Origin: JAGVPT01 sp964439265
GTDB lineage: Bacteria > Bacteroidota > Ignavibacteria > UBA10030 > UBA8401
Reading direction: 5' to 3'
Assembly (NCBI GenBank): GCA_964439265.1
Contig: CAYTOA010000023.1
Coordinates: 1-64,000, forward strand
Length of the DNA stretch: 64,000 bases
Numbering within the stretch: the stretch's first letter is position 1; every line of letters starts with the position of its first letter. Below are positions 35,137 to 44,471 of the stretch, piece by piece. The position numbers were made by a program, and so were the translations under genes. The notes under the pieces are model-generated. The model did no database searches. It was not told where the DNA came from and worked only from the letters and a program-made list of their open reading frames with translations.

Positions 35137-35550
35137 ATGTCTAGCAACTATCCTGCCGGCGGTTGGGCAAAAGTCCTCCTAGCATACCACAAATTTTCCG
35201 GAAGCTGGGCATGGGTACTGCACCGCATTACCGGGCTCGTCCTAACCGGATACATCATGCTGCATATCTTCGCGCTGATGTCGCTGCAAAAAGGGAAAGA
35301 GGCGTTTGATTCTGAGATGCTCCTTTTCCGCACGCCGTTATTTCTGTTCCTTGAATGGTTCCTCTTTGCGTTTCTCCTCTTCCATGCGTTGAACGGAATC
35401 CGCATCGTCCTGGTGGATTTGGCAGAAGGCGCACGCTATCACAAGAAATTGTACTATGCGGTCATAATTCTTGGGCTCATTCTGTTCTTCGGCATGGGCT
35501 ATATCATGTTCACGCAGGATACACTTCACTCCGTCGCGGCGGTGAAATAA
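35137..35550 (+). CDS. sdhC: succinate dehydrogenase cytochrome b subunit (SdhC)
   Basis: Membrane anchor of complex II that binds haem b and contributes to the quinone site. The 137-residue protein has three helices. The segments KFSGSWAWVLHRITGLVL (S-x-x-x-R and His) and LLFHALNGIRIVLVD (haem His, H-x-x-x-G-x-R) are the family marks. It has a strong upstream AAGGAG and is the first of sdhC-sdhD-sdhA-sdhB. Confidence 0.93.
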   Translation: MSSNYPAGGWAKVLLAYHKFSGSWAWVLHRITGLVLTGYIMLHIFALMSLQKGKEAFDSEMLLFRTPLFLFLEWFLFAFLLFHALNGIRIVLVDLAEGARYHKKLYYAVIILGLILFFGMGYIMFTQDTLHSVAAVK

Positions 35551-35579
35551 TAAATTTTTAAGCTAAAGGGATCGACGCT

Positions 35580-35933
35580 ATGTCTTCAAAATATTACGGG
35601 TCGCGTGGTTCGGGGGCGCCAGCATGGTACCTCCAGCGAGTCTCGGGGGTCGCGCTGTTCGTCGTCGCAATCGGGCACTACATTCTCATGCATTATCATC
35701 TTGATTCCGGCCACACGTACGACGCAGTCCTCGCCCGGATGCAGAATCCACTCTATAAAGCTCTCCAGATCTCTTTCGTCGTCCTTGGTTTATACCATGG
35801 CCTCTCGGGGACCTGGAATATTTTTCGAGATTACAGGATGCCGGCCTGGATGAGCTGGAGCATTCTCGGGCTTCTCTATCTCGCCGGCATCACGTTTGGC
35901 AGCCTTGGCATTGCAACGATTCTATCATTTTAA
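35580..35933 (+). CDS. sdhD: succinate dehydrogenase membrane anchor subunit (SdhD)
   Basis: Second membrane anchor of complex II. The 117-residue protein has three helices; WYLQRVSGVALFVVAIGHYILMHYH carries an R-x-S-G and histidines typical of SdhD, and VVLGLYHGLSGTWNIFRDY has the second His. It lies 29 bases after sdhC. Confidence 0.9.
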   Translation: MSSKYYGSRGSGAPAWYLQRVSGVALFVVAIGHYILMHYHLDSGHTYDAVLARMQNPLYKALQISFVVLGLYHGLSGTWNIFRDYRMPAWMSWSILGLLYLAGITFGSLGIATILSF

Positions 35934-36036
35934 TTCATTCGACCGATCTTCGCAGGTCACGCACTGGCATTGGCGCCTGGCAACAATCTTTCGAAGATCT
36001 ATTTCAGGAACATGAGTCTTTTTATCGGAGTTTTCA

Positions 36037-37791
36037 ATGGTTCATACGTTTGATGTCGTTATTGTCGGGGCAGGTGGAGCGGGACTTCGTGCGGCGTTGG
36101 AAATTCCCCAGGGACGCAGCTGTGCGGTTCTATCAAAGGTCTACCCTTCCCGCTCGCATACCGGAACGGCGCAGGGGGGCGTTTGCGCCGCCCTCGCAAA
36201 CGAGGAAGAGGACTCGTGGGAATGGCACATGTTTGATACCGTTAAAGGGAGCGACTATCTCGGCGACCAGGATTCTATCGAGATCATGTGCCGCGACGCC
36301 ATCCGCGCCATCATCGAGCTCGAACACATGGGGCTCCCTTTTTCACGCACTCCGGACGGGAAAATTGCGCAGCGAAAATTCGGCGGTCACACGCGGCCGG
36401 AAAATCCCGCGGACCCGAATTCGAAACGTGTCGCCGTGCGCCGTGCCTGTTATTCTGCGGACAGGACCGGACACGTTATGCTTCACACGCTCTTTGAAAG
36501 CTGTATTAAACAAGGAATACACTTCTACAGTGAATTTTTTGTCACCGACCTGATCATCAATAAGGGCGTCTGCTGCGGCGTGGTTGCGATGGAAATTGCG
36601 ACCGGCGAACTTCATACGTTTCACGCAAAAGCGGTCATGTTTGCGACCGGCGGTTACGGCCGTGCGTTCCGCATCACATCGAACGCATTGATCGGAACCG
36701 GCGACGGCTGCAATATCGCATACGAAAACGGAATTCCGATGGAGGATATGGAGTTCTTTCAATTCCATCCTACCGGGTTGTGGAAGCTCGGCATCCTCAT
36801 CTCCGAGGCAGCGCGCGGCGAAGGGGGAATACTGCGCAATAACGCCGGCGAACGATTTATGGAACGGTATGCCCCCACGGTGAAAGATCTCGCTCCGCGA
36901 GATATGGTCTCGCGTGCGATCTACACCGAGATCAAACAGGGCCGGGGCATCAAAGGAAGCGACGGAACCTACTACGTCAATCTCGACCTCACCCACCTTG
37001 GTGCACAGGTCATTCACGATAAAATCCCGGAGATCACCGGTTTCGCAAGAACGTACCTCGGTGTCGAACCATTGAAGGAGCCGATTCCCATTCAACCCAC
37101 CGCACATTATGCCATGGGAGGAATTCCGACAGATAACGACGCTCGCGTCTATCTCGATGCAAAAGGAAAAGTTCTTCCCGGATTCTATGCTGCCGGCGAA
37201 TGTGCGTGCGTTTCGGTGCACGGCGCAAATCGATTGGGAACAAATTCGCTCCTCGACATCATCGTCTTCGGCCGGCGGGGAGGCAAAGCGATCGCGCAGT
37301 ATCTGGAAGCCGCCGAGTTCACTCCCCTTCCCAAAAACCCTGACGGAAAAACGCGGGAAATGATCGACGGCATTCTCTCGAACAAAGGGAGCGAAAATGC
37401 GGCAGCGATCCGGACGGAGATGCAGGAAAAGATGATGGACAAATGCTCGGTTTACCGGGAAGCCAAAATGATGAAGGAACTCGTCGGAGAAATCCACGAA
37501 CTCAAACACCGCTATAAGAAGATCTCAATCGCCGACCATGGCAAGAAGTTCAATACCGAACTCATGGAAACGATCGAACTCCGCCATCTGCTCGGCACGG
37601 CGGAAACGATCGTCGTCTCCGCTCTGAACCGGCAGGAAAGCCGGGGCGCACACGCGCGCGAAGATTTTCCAAAACGCGACGACAAAAAGTGGCTGAAGCA
37701 TACGTTCATCGATTTCAACGGAGGAAAGCCGAAGATCTCGTACAAGCCCGTTGCCATTACGAAATTTCAGCCGAAAGAACGAGTGTACTAG
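36037..37791 (+). CDS. sdhA: succinate dehydrogenase flavoprotein subunit (SdhA)
   Basis: Oxidises succinate with covalently bound FAD. The 584-residue protein has VVIVGAGGAGLRAAL (dinucleotide fold), SRSHTGTAQGGVCAAL with the FAD-linking His, MEFFQFHPTGLWKLG, and the substrate-site region HYAMGGIPTDNDARV followed by GECACVSVHGANRLGTNSLLD. The length and the dehydrogenase-like quinone anchors favour succinate oxidation, though fumarate reduction cannot be excluded. Confidence 0.96.
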   Translation: MVHTFDVVIVGAGGAGLRAALEIPQGRSCAVLSKVYPSRSHTGTAQGGVCAALANEEEDSWEWHMFDTVKGSDYLGDQDSIEIMCRDAIRAIIELEHMGLPFSRTPDGKIAQRKFGGHTRPENPADPNSKRVAVRRACYSADRTGHVMLHTLFESCIKQGIHFYSEFFVTDLIINKGVCCGVVAMEIATGELHTFHAKAVMFATGGYGRAFRITSNALIGTGDGCNIAYENGIPMEDMEFFQFHPTGLWKLGILISEAARGEGGILRNNAGERFMERYAPTVKDLAPRDMVSRAIYTEIKQGRGIKGSDGTYYVNLDLTHLGAQVIHDKIPEITGFARTYLGVEPLKEPIPIQPTAHYAMGGIPTDNDARVYLDAKGKVLPGFYAAGECACVSVHGANRLGTNSLLDIIVFGRRGGKAIAQYLEAAEFTPLPKNPDGKTREMIDGILSNKGSENAAAIRTEMQEKMMDKCSVYREAKMMKELVGEIHELKHRYKKISIADHGKKFNTELMETIELRHLLGTAETIVVSALNRQESRGAHAREDFPKRDDKKWLKHTFIDFNGGKPKISYKPVAITKFQPKERVY

Positions 37792-37830
37792 AACCCAAAG
37801 CAGTTTTTCACTTACAGCAAGGATAGTCCA

Positions 37831-38538
37831 ATGCAGGTAACATTTCGCATCCAAAAATACAATCCCGAGACCGATACGTCGCCGTACTACAAAGAGTACG
37901 TTGTGGACGGAGTCGATGATTCGTGGCGCGTGCTGGACGTGTTGGAAAAGATCAAAGGCTCGGCGGATGGAACGCTCACGTACCGGCGCTCATGCGCGCA
38001 CGGCGTTTGCGGCTCGGATGGAATGCGCATCAACGGCCGAAACCGCCTGGCATGCTCGATACTATTGGGGGTCCTCGACTGCACCAAGGTCATTACGCTG
38101 GAGCCGCTTCCATCGATGCCGGTCATCAAAGACCTTGTCGTCGACCTGACGGATTTTTACAAGAAATACGAGCTGGTGAAACCATACCTCATCAGCAAAA
38201 CGAACCCTCCGGAAACAGAACGTCTGCAGAGCAACGAAGACGCTGAGAAACTTTTCGAATCGGCGAAGTGCATCCTCTGCGCCTGCTGCTCGACGTCATG
38301 CCCTTCCCTCTGGACGAATGAAAACTACCTCGGCCCGGCTTCGCTCTTGAAGGCGTACCGATTCACGTTCGATACCCGTGACGAGGCAGCCGATGAACGG
38401 CTTGATATCGTCGATACGCAGGATGGCGTATGGCGCTGCCACACGATCTTTAATTGTATCGAGGCTTGTCCAAAAGAGATCAATATCACGTGGCATATTT
38501 CACAGCTGAAGAAGGCGTTAGTGAACAGGGAGTTGTAA
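37831..38538 (+). CDS. sdhB: succinate dehydrogenase iron-sulphur subunit (SdhB)
   Basis: Carries electrons from FAD to quinone through three clusters. The 235-residue protein has a [2Fe-2S] domain with SCAHGVCGSDGM and a later NRLAC. The second domain holds CILCACCSTSCPS and the distal C-x-x-x-C-P in NCIEACPKEINI. All expected cluster cysteines are visible. It is the last gene of the operon, followed by a terminator at 38583. Confidence 0.96.
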   Translation: MQVTFRIQKYNPETDTSPYYKEYVVDGVDDSWRVLDVLEKIKGSADGTLTYRRSCAHGVCGSDGMRINGRNRLACSILLGVLDCTKVITLEPLPSMPVIKDLVVDLTDFYKKYELVKPYLISKTNPPETERLQSNEDAEKLFESAKCILCACCSTSCPSLWTNENYLGPASLLKAYRFTFDTRDEAADERLDIVDTQDGVWRCHTIFNCIEACPKEINITWHISQLKKALVNREL

Positions 38539-38582
38539 CTTCGGTGTTCGATTTCAGCCCGTCGTTGATTTTTCTTTAATAT

Positions 38583-38613
38583 AAACTGGCACGCAATCGC
38601 GGCCAGTTTTTTT
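38583..38613 (+). terminator. intrinsic terminator of sdhCDAB
   Basis: AAACTGGC (38583-38590) pairs with GCCAGTTT (38602-38609) and is followed by a run of T (to 38613). Confidence 0.9.
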
Positions 38614-38624
38614 TGTTATAGCCA

Positions 38625-38816
38625 CTAATCATCCTCCCGCCGCGCTTCGATTTGAGGCGATCCACTTTCCCCTTTTTGCACTGATATCACGATGGGTCTG
38701 CAACAAACTTCACAGTCCTCAGTGTAGTCTTGGCTCTCCACTGAGAAATCAACAATCAATTCGATCGATTCTCCGCAATAGGGACATTGTATTATGAAGG
38801 TCTTCAGATAGTCCAT
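38625..38816 (-). CDS. CPXCG-motif small cysteine-rich protein
   Basis: A 63-residue protein of the CPXCG-motif family, probably zinc-binding. CPYCGESIEL near the start and CEVCCRPI in the middle form the two cysteine knuckles. Function unknown. It converges on sdhB and lies next to a decayed gene. Confidence 0.85.
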   Translation of the reverse strand: MDYLKTFIIQCPYCGESIELIVDFSVESQDYTEDCEVCCRPIVISVQKGESGSPQIEARREDD

Positions 38817-38832
38817 TTTCGTCTGGCTACTC

Positions 38833-39333
38833 GTGGTAATCCTGTTCCCTAATACTAAACCCCTTAGCCTGCTTCAGCATTCCCGAATCTCTTTCTTAAT
38901 TATGGCTTTTTACGAGTCACATTCAAGAGGTAAAAATGACCAGAGTCCGGTAATATTCTCCCATATTGACAGGAGATCGCAAAAATTCGACGAATTACCT
39001 TCAATTATAATTTGGCATGATGAATGCGGCTATACTAACCATATAGATCAGACAACAAAACGTACAATCTTCGTTCAGCAATACTATGCGAAGCCGGTTA
39101 CGCTTGGCGGAGGCGTAAATTCATTCGCCGGTCTTACGGCTGATGCAACAGGCTTAGGAGATTTAGCATCCGTTGCATTTACGAATAACGCGAACGGATC
39201 GTACTCGATTAAGACGGCGTGAAGCGCGACACAGGTCGTTCTTCACGGTATTGGCAAGACCGCCCGTAGCGACGGAACTTTCCTATCCAATGATATGACG
39301 GTGACATCACACACACCGACAAAGCTCAACTAA
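38833..39333 (+). pseudogene. decayed gene with an in-frame nonsense codon, possibly a surface/pilin-like protein
   Basis: From about 39050 the frame reads RTIFVQQYYAKPVTLGGG, a Gly/Ala/Thr-rich stretch, then NGSYSIKTA, hits TGA at 39220-39222, and continues in the same frame as SATQVVLHGIGKTARSDG… to TAA at 39331-39333. The residues on both sides have the same composition, and GGA to TGA (G-SAT restored) would heal it, so a single nonsense mutation is likely. The part before about 39050 looks unlike protein and has no good start, suggesting that the true N-terminus is lost. The resemblance to C-terminal domains of pilin-like surface proteins is only an impression. Confidence 0.5.
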
Positions 39334-39388
39334 CAGAATATCGATCATCACTCTTGTCCATCGGCGCAGGTGGACGGGATCATGAAAA

Positions 39389-39416
39389 AAAAGCCCCGGC
39401 TCTCACCGGGGCTTTT
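39389..39416. terminator. intrinsic terminator downstream of the CHASE2 cyclase gene and the pseudogene
   Basis: A perfect 11-base stem AAAAGCCCCGG (39389-39399) / CCGGGGCTTTT (39406-39416) with a six-base loop, A-rich on the left and T-rich on the right, works in both directions. Confidence 0.92.
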
Positions 39417-39457
39417 CATTGCATCAAGTACATCGAAGACCGAGTCCCTCTGTTCGA

Positions 39458-41641
39458 TCATTTCTTTGTCATCACGAATACCCCGTTCCAATCTTCGGGA
39501 GGAGGAGAATCAATGAACATCGTCGACCGTTGGATATAGAGATTGGAAACGATATCATCCCGCCGGATTTGCAGGGCCTGCTGGAACTGATCGTTGGCAC
39601 TCTTCCATGCCCGCTTTTTATATGCATCGAGCCCGGCGTGATAATAGTCAAGGAATCTTTTCGTCGCGTCATTCTGCACTTCGTCCGCCATCGCGATCAA
39701 CTCGTAGATGCGGACAGGCTCGGTCTTTCCCATAACGACGACGAGGTCCATTTCACGCGCCAGCACCTCTTTTGAGACCCGCCGGTACGTAAATTCACTC
39801 ATCAGCAAACGCGTGCCGTATTCCTTATTGACGCCTTCGAGGCGCGACGCAAGGTTGACCGCGTCGCCGACGGCGGTATAGTTGAACTTCGCTTCAGCTC
39901 CCATATTACCGACGACCGCCTTGCCGCTGTTTAAGCCGATCCGCTGATTCACCACGGGTCTTCCAAAATGTATCCACTTGGTATGAAGCCCTTCGAGCTT
40001 TTTCTGCATTCGCAGTGCGGCGGCACACGCATGCACGGCATGGTCGGTGTCGTCCAATGGCGCTCCCCAAAATGCCATGATCGCATCGCCGATATATTTG
40101 TCGAGCGTCCCGTGATCTTCGATAATGATATTGGTCATCTCGCTGAGATACGTGTTCAACAGACCGACGGTGTTCTGAGGACCAAGTTTTTCGGCCATTC
40201 GGGTAAAACCCTCGATATCCGCGAAAAGAGTCGTGATCTCCCTTTCTTCGCCGCCGAGCTTCAGCAGCGAGGGGTTGTCGATAAGCCGTTCCACCACGGA
40301 GGCGTCGACGTAACGCTGGAACATCCCTTTGATCTGCGCCTTCTGTTTTCCTTCCGTCGCTGACACGTAGCTCATCGCACCCGCGTAGCTGAAGAAGATC
40401 GCAAAGGTAGGCTCGGTAAGACTGTACATCGTTCCGGTGTTTGCGAACGCTGAGTAGGCAAACCAGAGGTATCCACCGAGGAGAAGAATTCCGATCGGGA
40501 AACTCCACCGGAGTTTTAACAGCATCGACGACACGGAGACAGCCAGTGTCAAGATGACGAGCAGCACCAGCTGAGCGCCGAAGGAGGCGAAGCTGATATA
40601 ATGATCTGTCATGATCTGGTCATAGACATTCGCGTGGACATAGCAGTTTGCAGATTTTTCGGAAACGGGTGTGGCTCCAATGTCTGCAATAGAGCGCGCG
40701 GTCGGTCCAACAATAACGACGGCGCCCTTGAAGATGGATAGGATTTGCGCGTCCCCGCGAGTGAACGCATCGAGGACGTCGTAGAACGAGATTTCTTTGT
40801 AGATGCTGTTCTTCCCCGCGTAATCGATCTGAATCTCACCGTGACGGGTTACTGGAATCTCGAGCTGACCGGCATGGACGAGCATTCCGTCATCCGTAGG
40901 GGTAATCGTGATTGATTTCAAGTCGATGTTCAATGCATGGAATGCAAGGGCCGCGCCGAACGCGGGGTAATAGTCGCCGGCATACTCGACAATAAACGGC
41001 ATCTTACGGATGATACCGTCGACGGAATCGGGATTGAGAAGAACATGCCCGACGCCGCTTCCGAGAGCCGCAAGAGAATCGAAGGGGCGCTCATCGATAT
41101 ATGTCGCGCGCGGAAAATTGAGGCGTCCTCCTTTTTCGGGTATTGCGAACGGATGAAGCACAGCATATGCATCCTTGTCGATGTCTTTCGCCTTCAGTTC
41201 GCCGATCTCTTCGCTGGGCACAAATGGCCCTACCGCATGAATGACATTCCTCGAAAGACCCGCAAGCTTCAGGAACAGGCTGTTCTGAAATTGCGATGCA
41301 CTGTCCTGTTTGACAGTAGGGAAAAAGTAATCGACGCCGATCGCTTTTGCCCCGCAGGTGGAAATTATTGCGAGCAGTGAGCCGAACTTGTCCCGCGGCA
41401 CGGGATAATCGAGCTCTTTCAGCGTATTCTCGTCGATCTTGACGATGACGACATTCGAGGTATGAGGCCGTTCCCCTCGCGAACGAATAAGTGCATCATA
41501 CGATTTTCGCTCGAGGGCCGGGAAGAAATTTGAGCCGAGGGAGTTTTCGACCGCATTGGTGTGAAACAGGAAGAGAGAAAATCCCATCGACGCGGCTGCT
41601 ATGAGGATTCCTACGATCACCTTCATCAATGTTTTTTTCAT
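39458..41641 (-). CDS. CHASE2-domain class III adenylate cyclase
   Basis: A 727-residue membrane receptor-cyclase: an N-terminal helix, an extracytoplasmic CHASE2 sensor (about 30-330, with VVIVKIDENTLKEL and GVDYFFPTV), about three helices (340-410) and a cytosolic cyclase domain (about 450-640). The catalytic parts TTLFADIEGFTRMAEK and LDKYIGDAIMAFWGAP hold the two metal-binding Asp residues; the Lys before YIGDA favours ATP over GTP. A helical, TPR-like tail follows. It lies downstream of the CsgG operon but is separated from it by the terminator at 41849, so it probably has its own promoter. Confidence 0.92.
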   Translation of the reverse strand: MKKTLMKVIVGILIAAASMGFSLFLFHTNAVENSLGSNFFPALERKSYDALIRSRGERPHTSNVVIVKIDENTLKELDYPVPRDKFGSLLAIISTCGAKAIGVDYFFPTVKQDSASQFQNSLFLKLAGLSRNVIHAVGPFVPSEEIGELKAKDIDKDAYAVLHPFAIPEKGGRLNFPRATYIDERPFDSLAALGSGVGHVLLNPDSVDGIIRKMPFIVEYAGDYYPAFGAALAFHALNIDLKSITITPTDDGMLVHAGQLEIPVTRHGEIQIDYAGKNSIYKEISFYDVLDAFTRGDAQILSIFKGAVVIVGPTARSIADIGATPVSEKSANCYVHANVYDQIMTDHYISFASFGAQLVLLVILTLAVSVSSMLLKLRWSFPIGILLLGGYLWFAYSAFANTGTMYSLTEPTFAIFFSYAGAMSYVSATEGKQKAQIKGMFQRYVDASVVERLIDNPSLLKLGGEEREITTLFADIEGFTRMAEKLGPQNTVGLLNTYLSEMTNIIIEDHGTLDKYIGDAIMAFWGAPLDDTDHAVHACAAALRMQKKLEGLHTKWIHFGRPVVNQRIGLNSGKAVVGNMGAEAKFNYTAVGDAVNLASRLEGVNKEYGTRLLMSEFTYRRVSKEVLAREMDLVVVMGKTEPVRIYELIAMADEVQNDATKRFLDYYHAGLDAYKKRAWKSANDQFQQALQIRRDDIVSNLYIQRSTMFIDSPPPEDWNGVFVMTKK

Positions 41642-41848
41642 GGGGCGTGCCTAGTTTGGTGGAGGAATGATCCGGCTAAGGTAGATTTTGAAGTGAACGA
41701 TAGGAGACATCTGACAAAGAATTACGGATCAGGCCGCCATAGTTTTATTGTTCATGTCATCCTGCGGCGTTTCCCGAAGGGTTAGCTTTGTCAGCGTCCC
41801 CGTCATGAACACTCTCTTACATCTCACATGGATCGGGTCAAAAAAAAA

Positions 41849-41879
41849 GGCTGTCCAAAAACGGGGTTTTAGGACAGCC
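41849..41879 (-). terminator. intrinsic terminator of the CsgG/T9SS operon
   Basis: GGCTGTCC (41849-41856) pairs with GGACAGCC (41872-41879); AAAAC/GTTTT extends the stem inside. On the minus strand it is followed by a run of nine T, placing it after the 834-residue gene. Confidence 0.9.
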
Positions 41880-41898
41880 CAATATACAAAAATTCAGT

Positions 41899-44403
41899 TC
41901 ATATTTTCCAATAGAGAAAATCTTTGATGTTTGAAAGCTGCGTCGGGTCGATACCGCGGCGGCCTCCGAATACAAATTTGTTCTCGCCGCGCCGGATTCG
42001 CGCAGTGTTTGGCCTTGTCGCGCTCTTTGCCGCCACGTCCTGCAGCGCGGTATACAGCAGGCTCTGCAATTCGTTCCGGTCGATCGTCGCCCCCTTCTCC
42101 GCCCCCCGCGTCTTGTTCAGCTCGGCGACGATATGATCGATACCGAGTTCGGCAAAGGCCTTTTCCTGAGAAGGAAATTTGGAAATTGCCGCGGCGAACG
42201 CACTCACGGTACCATCCTGGTCCCCCCCGAGATACTGGAGCAATCCCATATTGAGGTCAATGCCGCCATCGTTCTTATCCGCATCAAGCGCCGCGAAGTA
42301 GTTCTTGTATGCGTTCGCGGAGTCTCCCTGCATCAAATAGATATTGCCGAGGTTGTTCTTGGCCATCGGCGACGTGTACCCTTTCAATACCGCGGCCGCA
42401 TCGGCATACCGTCCGGCGTTCGCCAGATACATCGAGGCTTCGTTGTACGATCTTTCATCCCCCCGTTTCTTCAGCTCGGCGACTTTTTTATCCAGCATCT
42501 GACTGGATATTTGAGAAACGTTCTTCATGTCGTCATTCATCAGAGATCCGACCTTATCGGCAGGCGGCGGCTCGGATGCTTTTACGTTCGCTGCGAGATT
42601 CGCCGGCGGGAATTGTTCCCACGCCGCACGGATGTCGATAATGTCGAGCCGTCCCTGGCTGTCAGCGATCTTGTAATACTCGCTCGCTCCGAGCTTCCAT
42701 GCTTCGGCAAAAGGATGATTGATGATGGTTGTTTCAAGCGGAATCCACACCGTGTTTTCCCTGATAATGTAATCCTTTTCGTCAACGCTGATCCTCGAAG
42801 CGCTCTTCTTATTCACGCCGGAATCGAAGATAATGAACACGTGGTCGGAAGTACCGACGAGCGCAGTCCGAATGCCGATGTTCTCCAGGCAGGCCGCAAG
42901 CAGCACTGAACTGCCGCTGCAATTTGCCGTATGGTTCGACAGCGTTTCCCGGGGGAATTGGACGTCGTCAAGAAGATCGGCTTCCGCAACTCTCCACGGT
43001 GCACTGACATAGTTAATGGAGAAGGCGCGAATGCCCTCCCACACCGCCATCGCATTCAGTAAATTACGCGGGGCGCCGTCGAGGATCGCCGGATCGTACT
43101 TCACGGAGCCGACGACATACCGTGAAAAGTTCTTCACCGCGTCGTCGTTTGACGTGACAAAAGCCCCGACGGAATTCGGACGCGACCAGGTGATCGAAGT
43201 TCTGCTGTAGACCGTCACCGGTTTGATCAGGCTTCGCGTCTTGGCTTCGCCGCCGACGCTGTACGAAAGTTCAGCCTTTATCTGGGCTACGGTGTTTTCG
43301 TTGATCGCGAGCAGTTCTTTCGAATCGAGCGTCACTAAGACCGGGACCGTTTGAGACGCTCCGGCTTTGAGCAGCGGGATCACCTGCTCCGAAGGCAATT
43401 GCATATAGGTTGGAATGAAGAAACTCGCCTTCACATTCTTGATATCGGACTTCCCGGTATTCTCGATTGTAATTTGACCTATAGGGTTGAACGCGTAATA
43501 ATTATATGCCGCGGGAAAAATATTCTCAACCTTGAATTCCGATATCTCGAGCGCACCGGGGAGCGCATAGCTGACCTTCGTTTTTGTTCCGGAAACTTTT
43601 GTGTTCACATCGAGGCGGCTGCCGGTGAACGATTCGACTTTATAGTCCGCCATCGAGGAAAACTGCTTGCGCAGATCGTCGATGGATCCGCGGATCCACA
43701 CATCCAGAACCGCAGCATCTCCCTCCATATAGCGAAGCTTCATCTTCAGAATCATCGGGATCTTTGCCGGAAGGTCCTGTTCGATCTTCATCAACGACGC
43801 GTCGGTTACTCCCAGCAGCACCAGCTGGATGGCCACCGGCTGATCTTTCATGTCCTTCAGCTTCTTTTCGACTTTCGCGAGAAGATCGGACGCCAGCGTG
43901 TCGCCCAGCTGATCGAGTGCCTTCGACGCCGCTTGCGATTTTCCCTGAGACGCTTTTTTCGAGGTCGCGCTTGACACTGCGATGAGATCTCCGGTGTCGG
44001 TGATGATCACCCGTACCTCGCCGTCTGCGGTATACTCGACGTTCTTGATGCCGTACGTTTCCCGTTCTTCACCGAGAACCGCCTGTGCTCCGCCGGCAAT
44101 GATCAATTCGGCGCCAAACCGCCTGCCGAGTTCCTTAGCTTTGGCCGGATTCAAATCGCCGAGTGCGAGGTCGCGTGCACGCACTGCTTCAAACTGCGAC
44201 TTATCGACCAGCCGGTACCCCTTCGCCAGAAATGCAGCTTCAATTTTCCCCGCAACTTTCGCCGCGGTCACATCCTTGTCGTCAATCTTCTCGTCGACGA
44301 CCACCATGATCCGCGGCATCTCGGCGTCCTGCGCCAGCGCGCGCGTCAGCACTGTCATGATTGCCGCGAGAACAGTCCACAGCAGTATAGTCACTCGTTT
44401 CAT
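41899..44403 (-). CDS. exported CsgG-like/transglutaminase-like/TPR multidomain protein
   Basis: An 834-residue protein, function unknown. A signal peptide (MKRVTILLWTVLAAIMTVLTRALAQ) leads to a CsgG-related nucleating region (about 30-190: LVDKSQFEAVRARDL, LGRRFGAELIIAGG). An adhesin-like β domain (about 250-420) follows. Then comes a transglutaminase-like core with Cys in NHTANCSGSSVLLAACLENIGI and His in GTSDHVFIIFDSG, and C-terminal TPR-like helices (AKNNLGNIYLMQGDSANAYKNYF). The Asp of a typical triad is not obvious; WIPLETT has Glu near that position. The ATG at 44403 has GAGGAGAT upstream. It is the last gene of a five-gene minus-strand operon. Confidence 0.7.
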   Translation of the reverse strand: MKRVTILLWTVLAAIMTVLTRALAQDAEMPRIMVVVDEKIDDKDVTAAKVAGKIEAAFLAKGYRLVDKSQFEAVRARDLALGDLNPAKAKELGRRFGAELIIAGGAQAVLGEERETYGIKNVEYTADGEVRVIITDTGDLIAVSSATSKKASQGKSQAASKALDQLGDTLASDLLAKVEKKLKDMKDQPVAIQLVLLGVTDASLMKIEQDLPAKIPMILKMKLRYMEGDAAVLDVWIRGSIDDLRKQFSSMADYKVESFTGSRLDVNTKVSGTKTKVSYALPGALEISEFKVENIFPAAYNYYAFNPIGQITIENTGKSDIKNVKASFFIPTYMQLPSEQVIPLLKAGASQTVPVLVTLDSKELLAINENTVAQIKAELSYSVGGEAKTRSLIKPVTVYSRTSITWSRPNSVGAFVTSNDDAVKNFSRYVVGSVKYDPAILDGAPRNLLNAMAVWEGIRAFSINYVSAPWRVAEADLLDDVQFPRETLSNHTANCSGSSVLLAACLENIGIRTALVGTSDHVFIIFDSGVNKKSASRISVDEKDYIIRENTVWIPLETTIINHPFAEAWKLGASEYYKIADSQGRLDIIDIRAAWEQFPPANLAANVKASEPPPADKVGSLMNDDMKNVSQISSQMLDKKVAELKKRGDERSYNEASMYLANAGRYADAAAVLKGYTSPMAKNNLGNIYLMQGDSANAYKNYFAALDADKNDGGIDLNMGLLQYLGGDQDGTVSAFAAAISKFPSQEKAFAELGIDHIVAELNKTRGAEKGATIDRNELQSLLYTALQDVAAKSATRPNTARIRRGENKFVFGGRRGIDPTQLSNIKDFLYWKI

Positions 44404-44471
44404 ACGCTTATCTCCTCGAATCGTGAACAAATGATGAATGCAACTTTCTTCTTTTCCGTTTAAAGCGTTCC

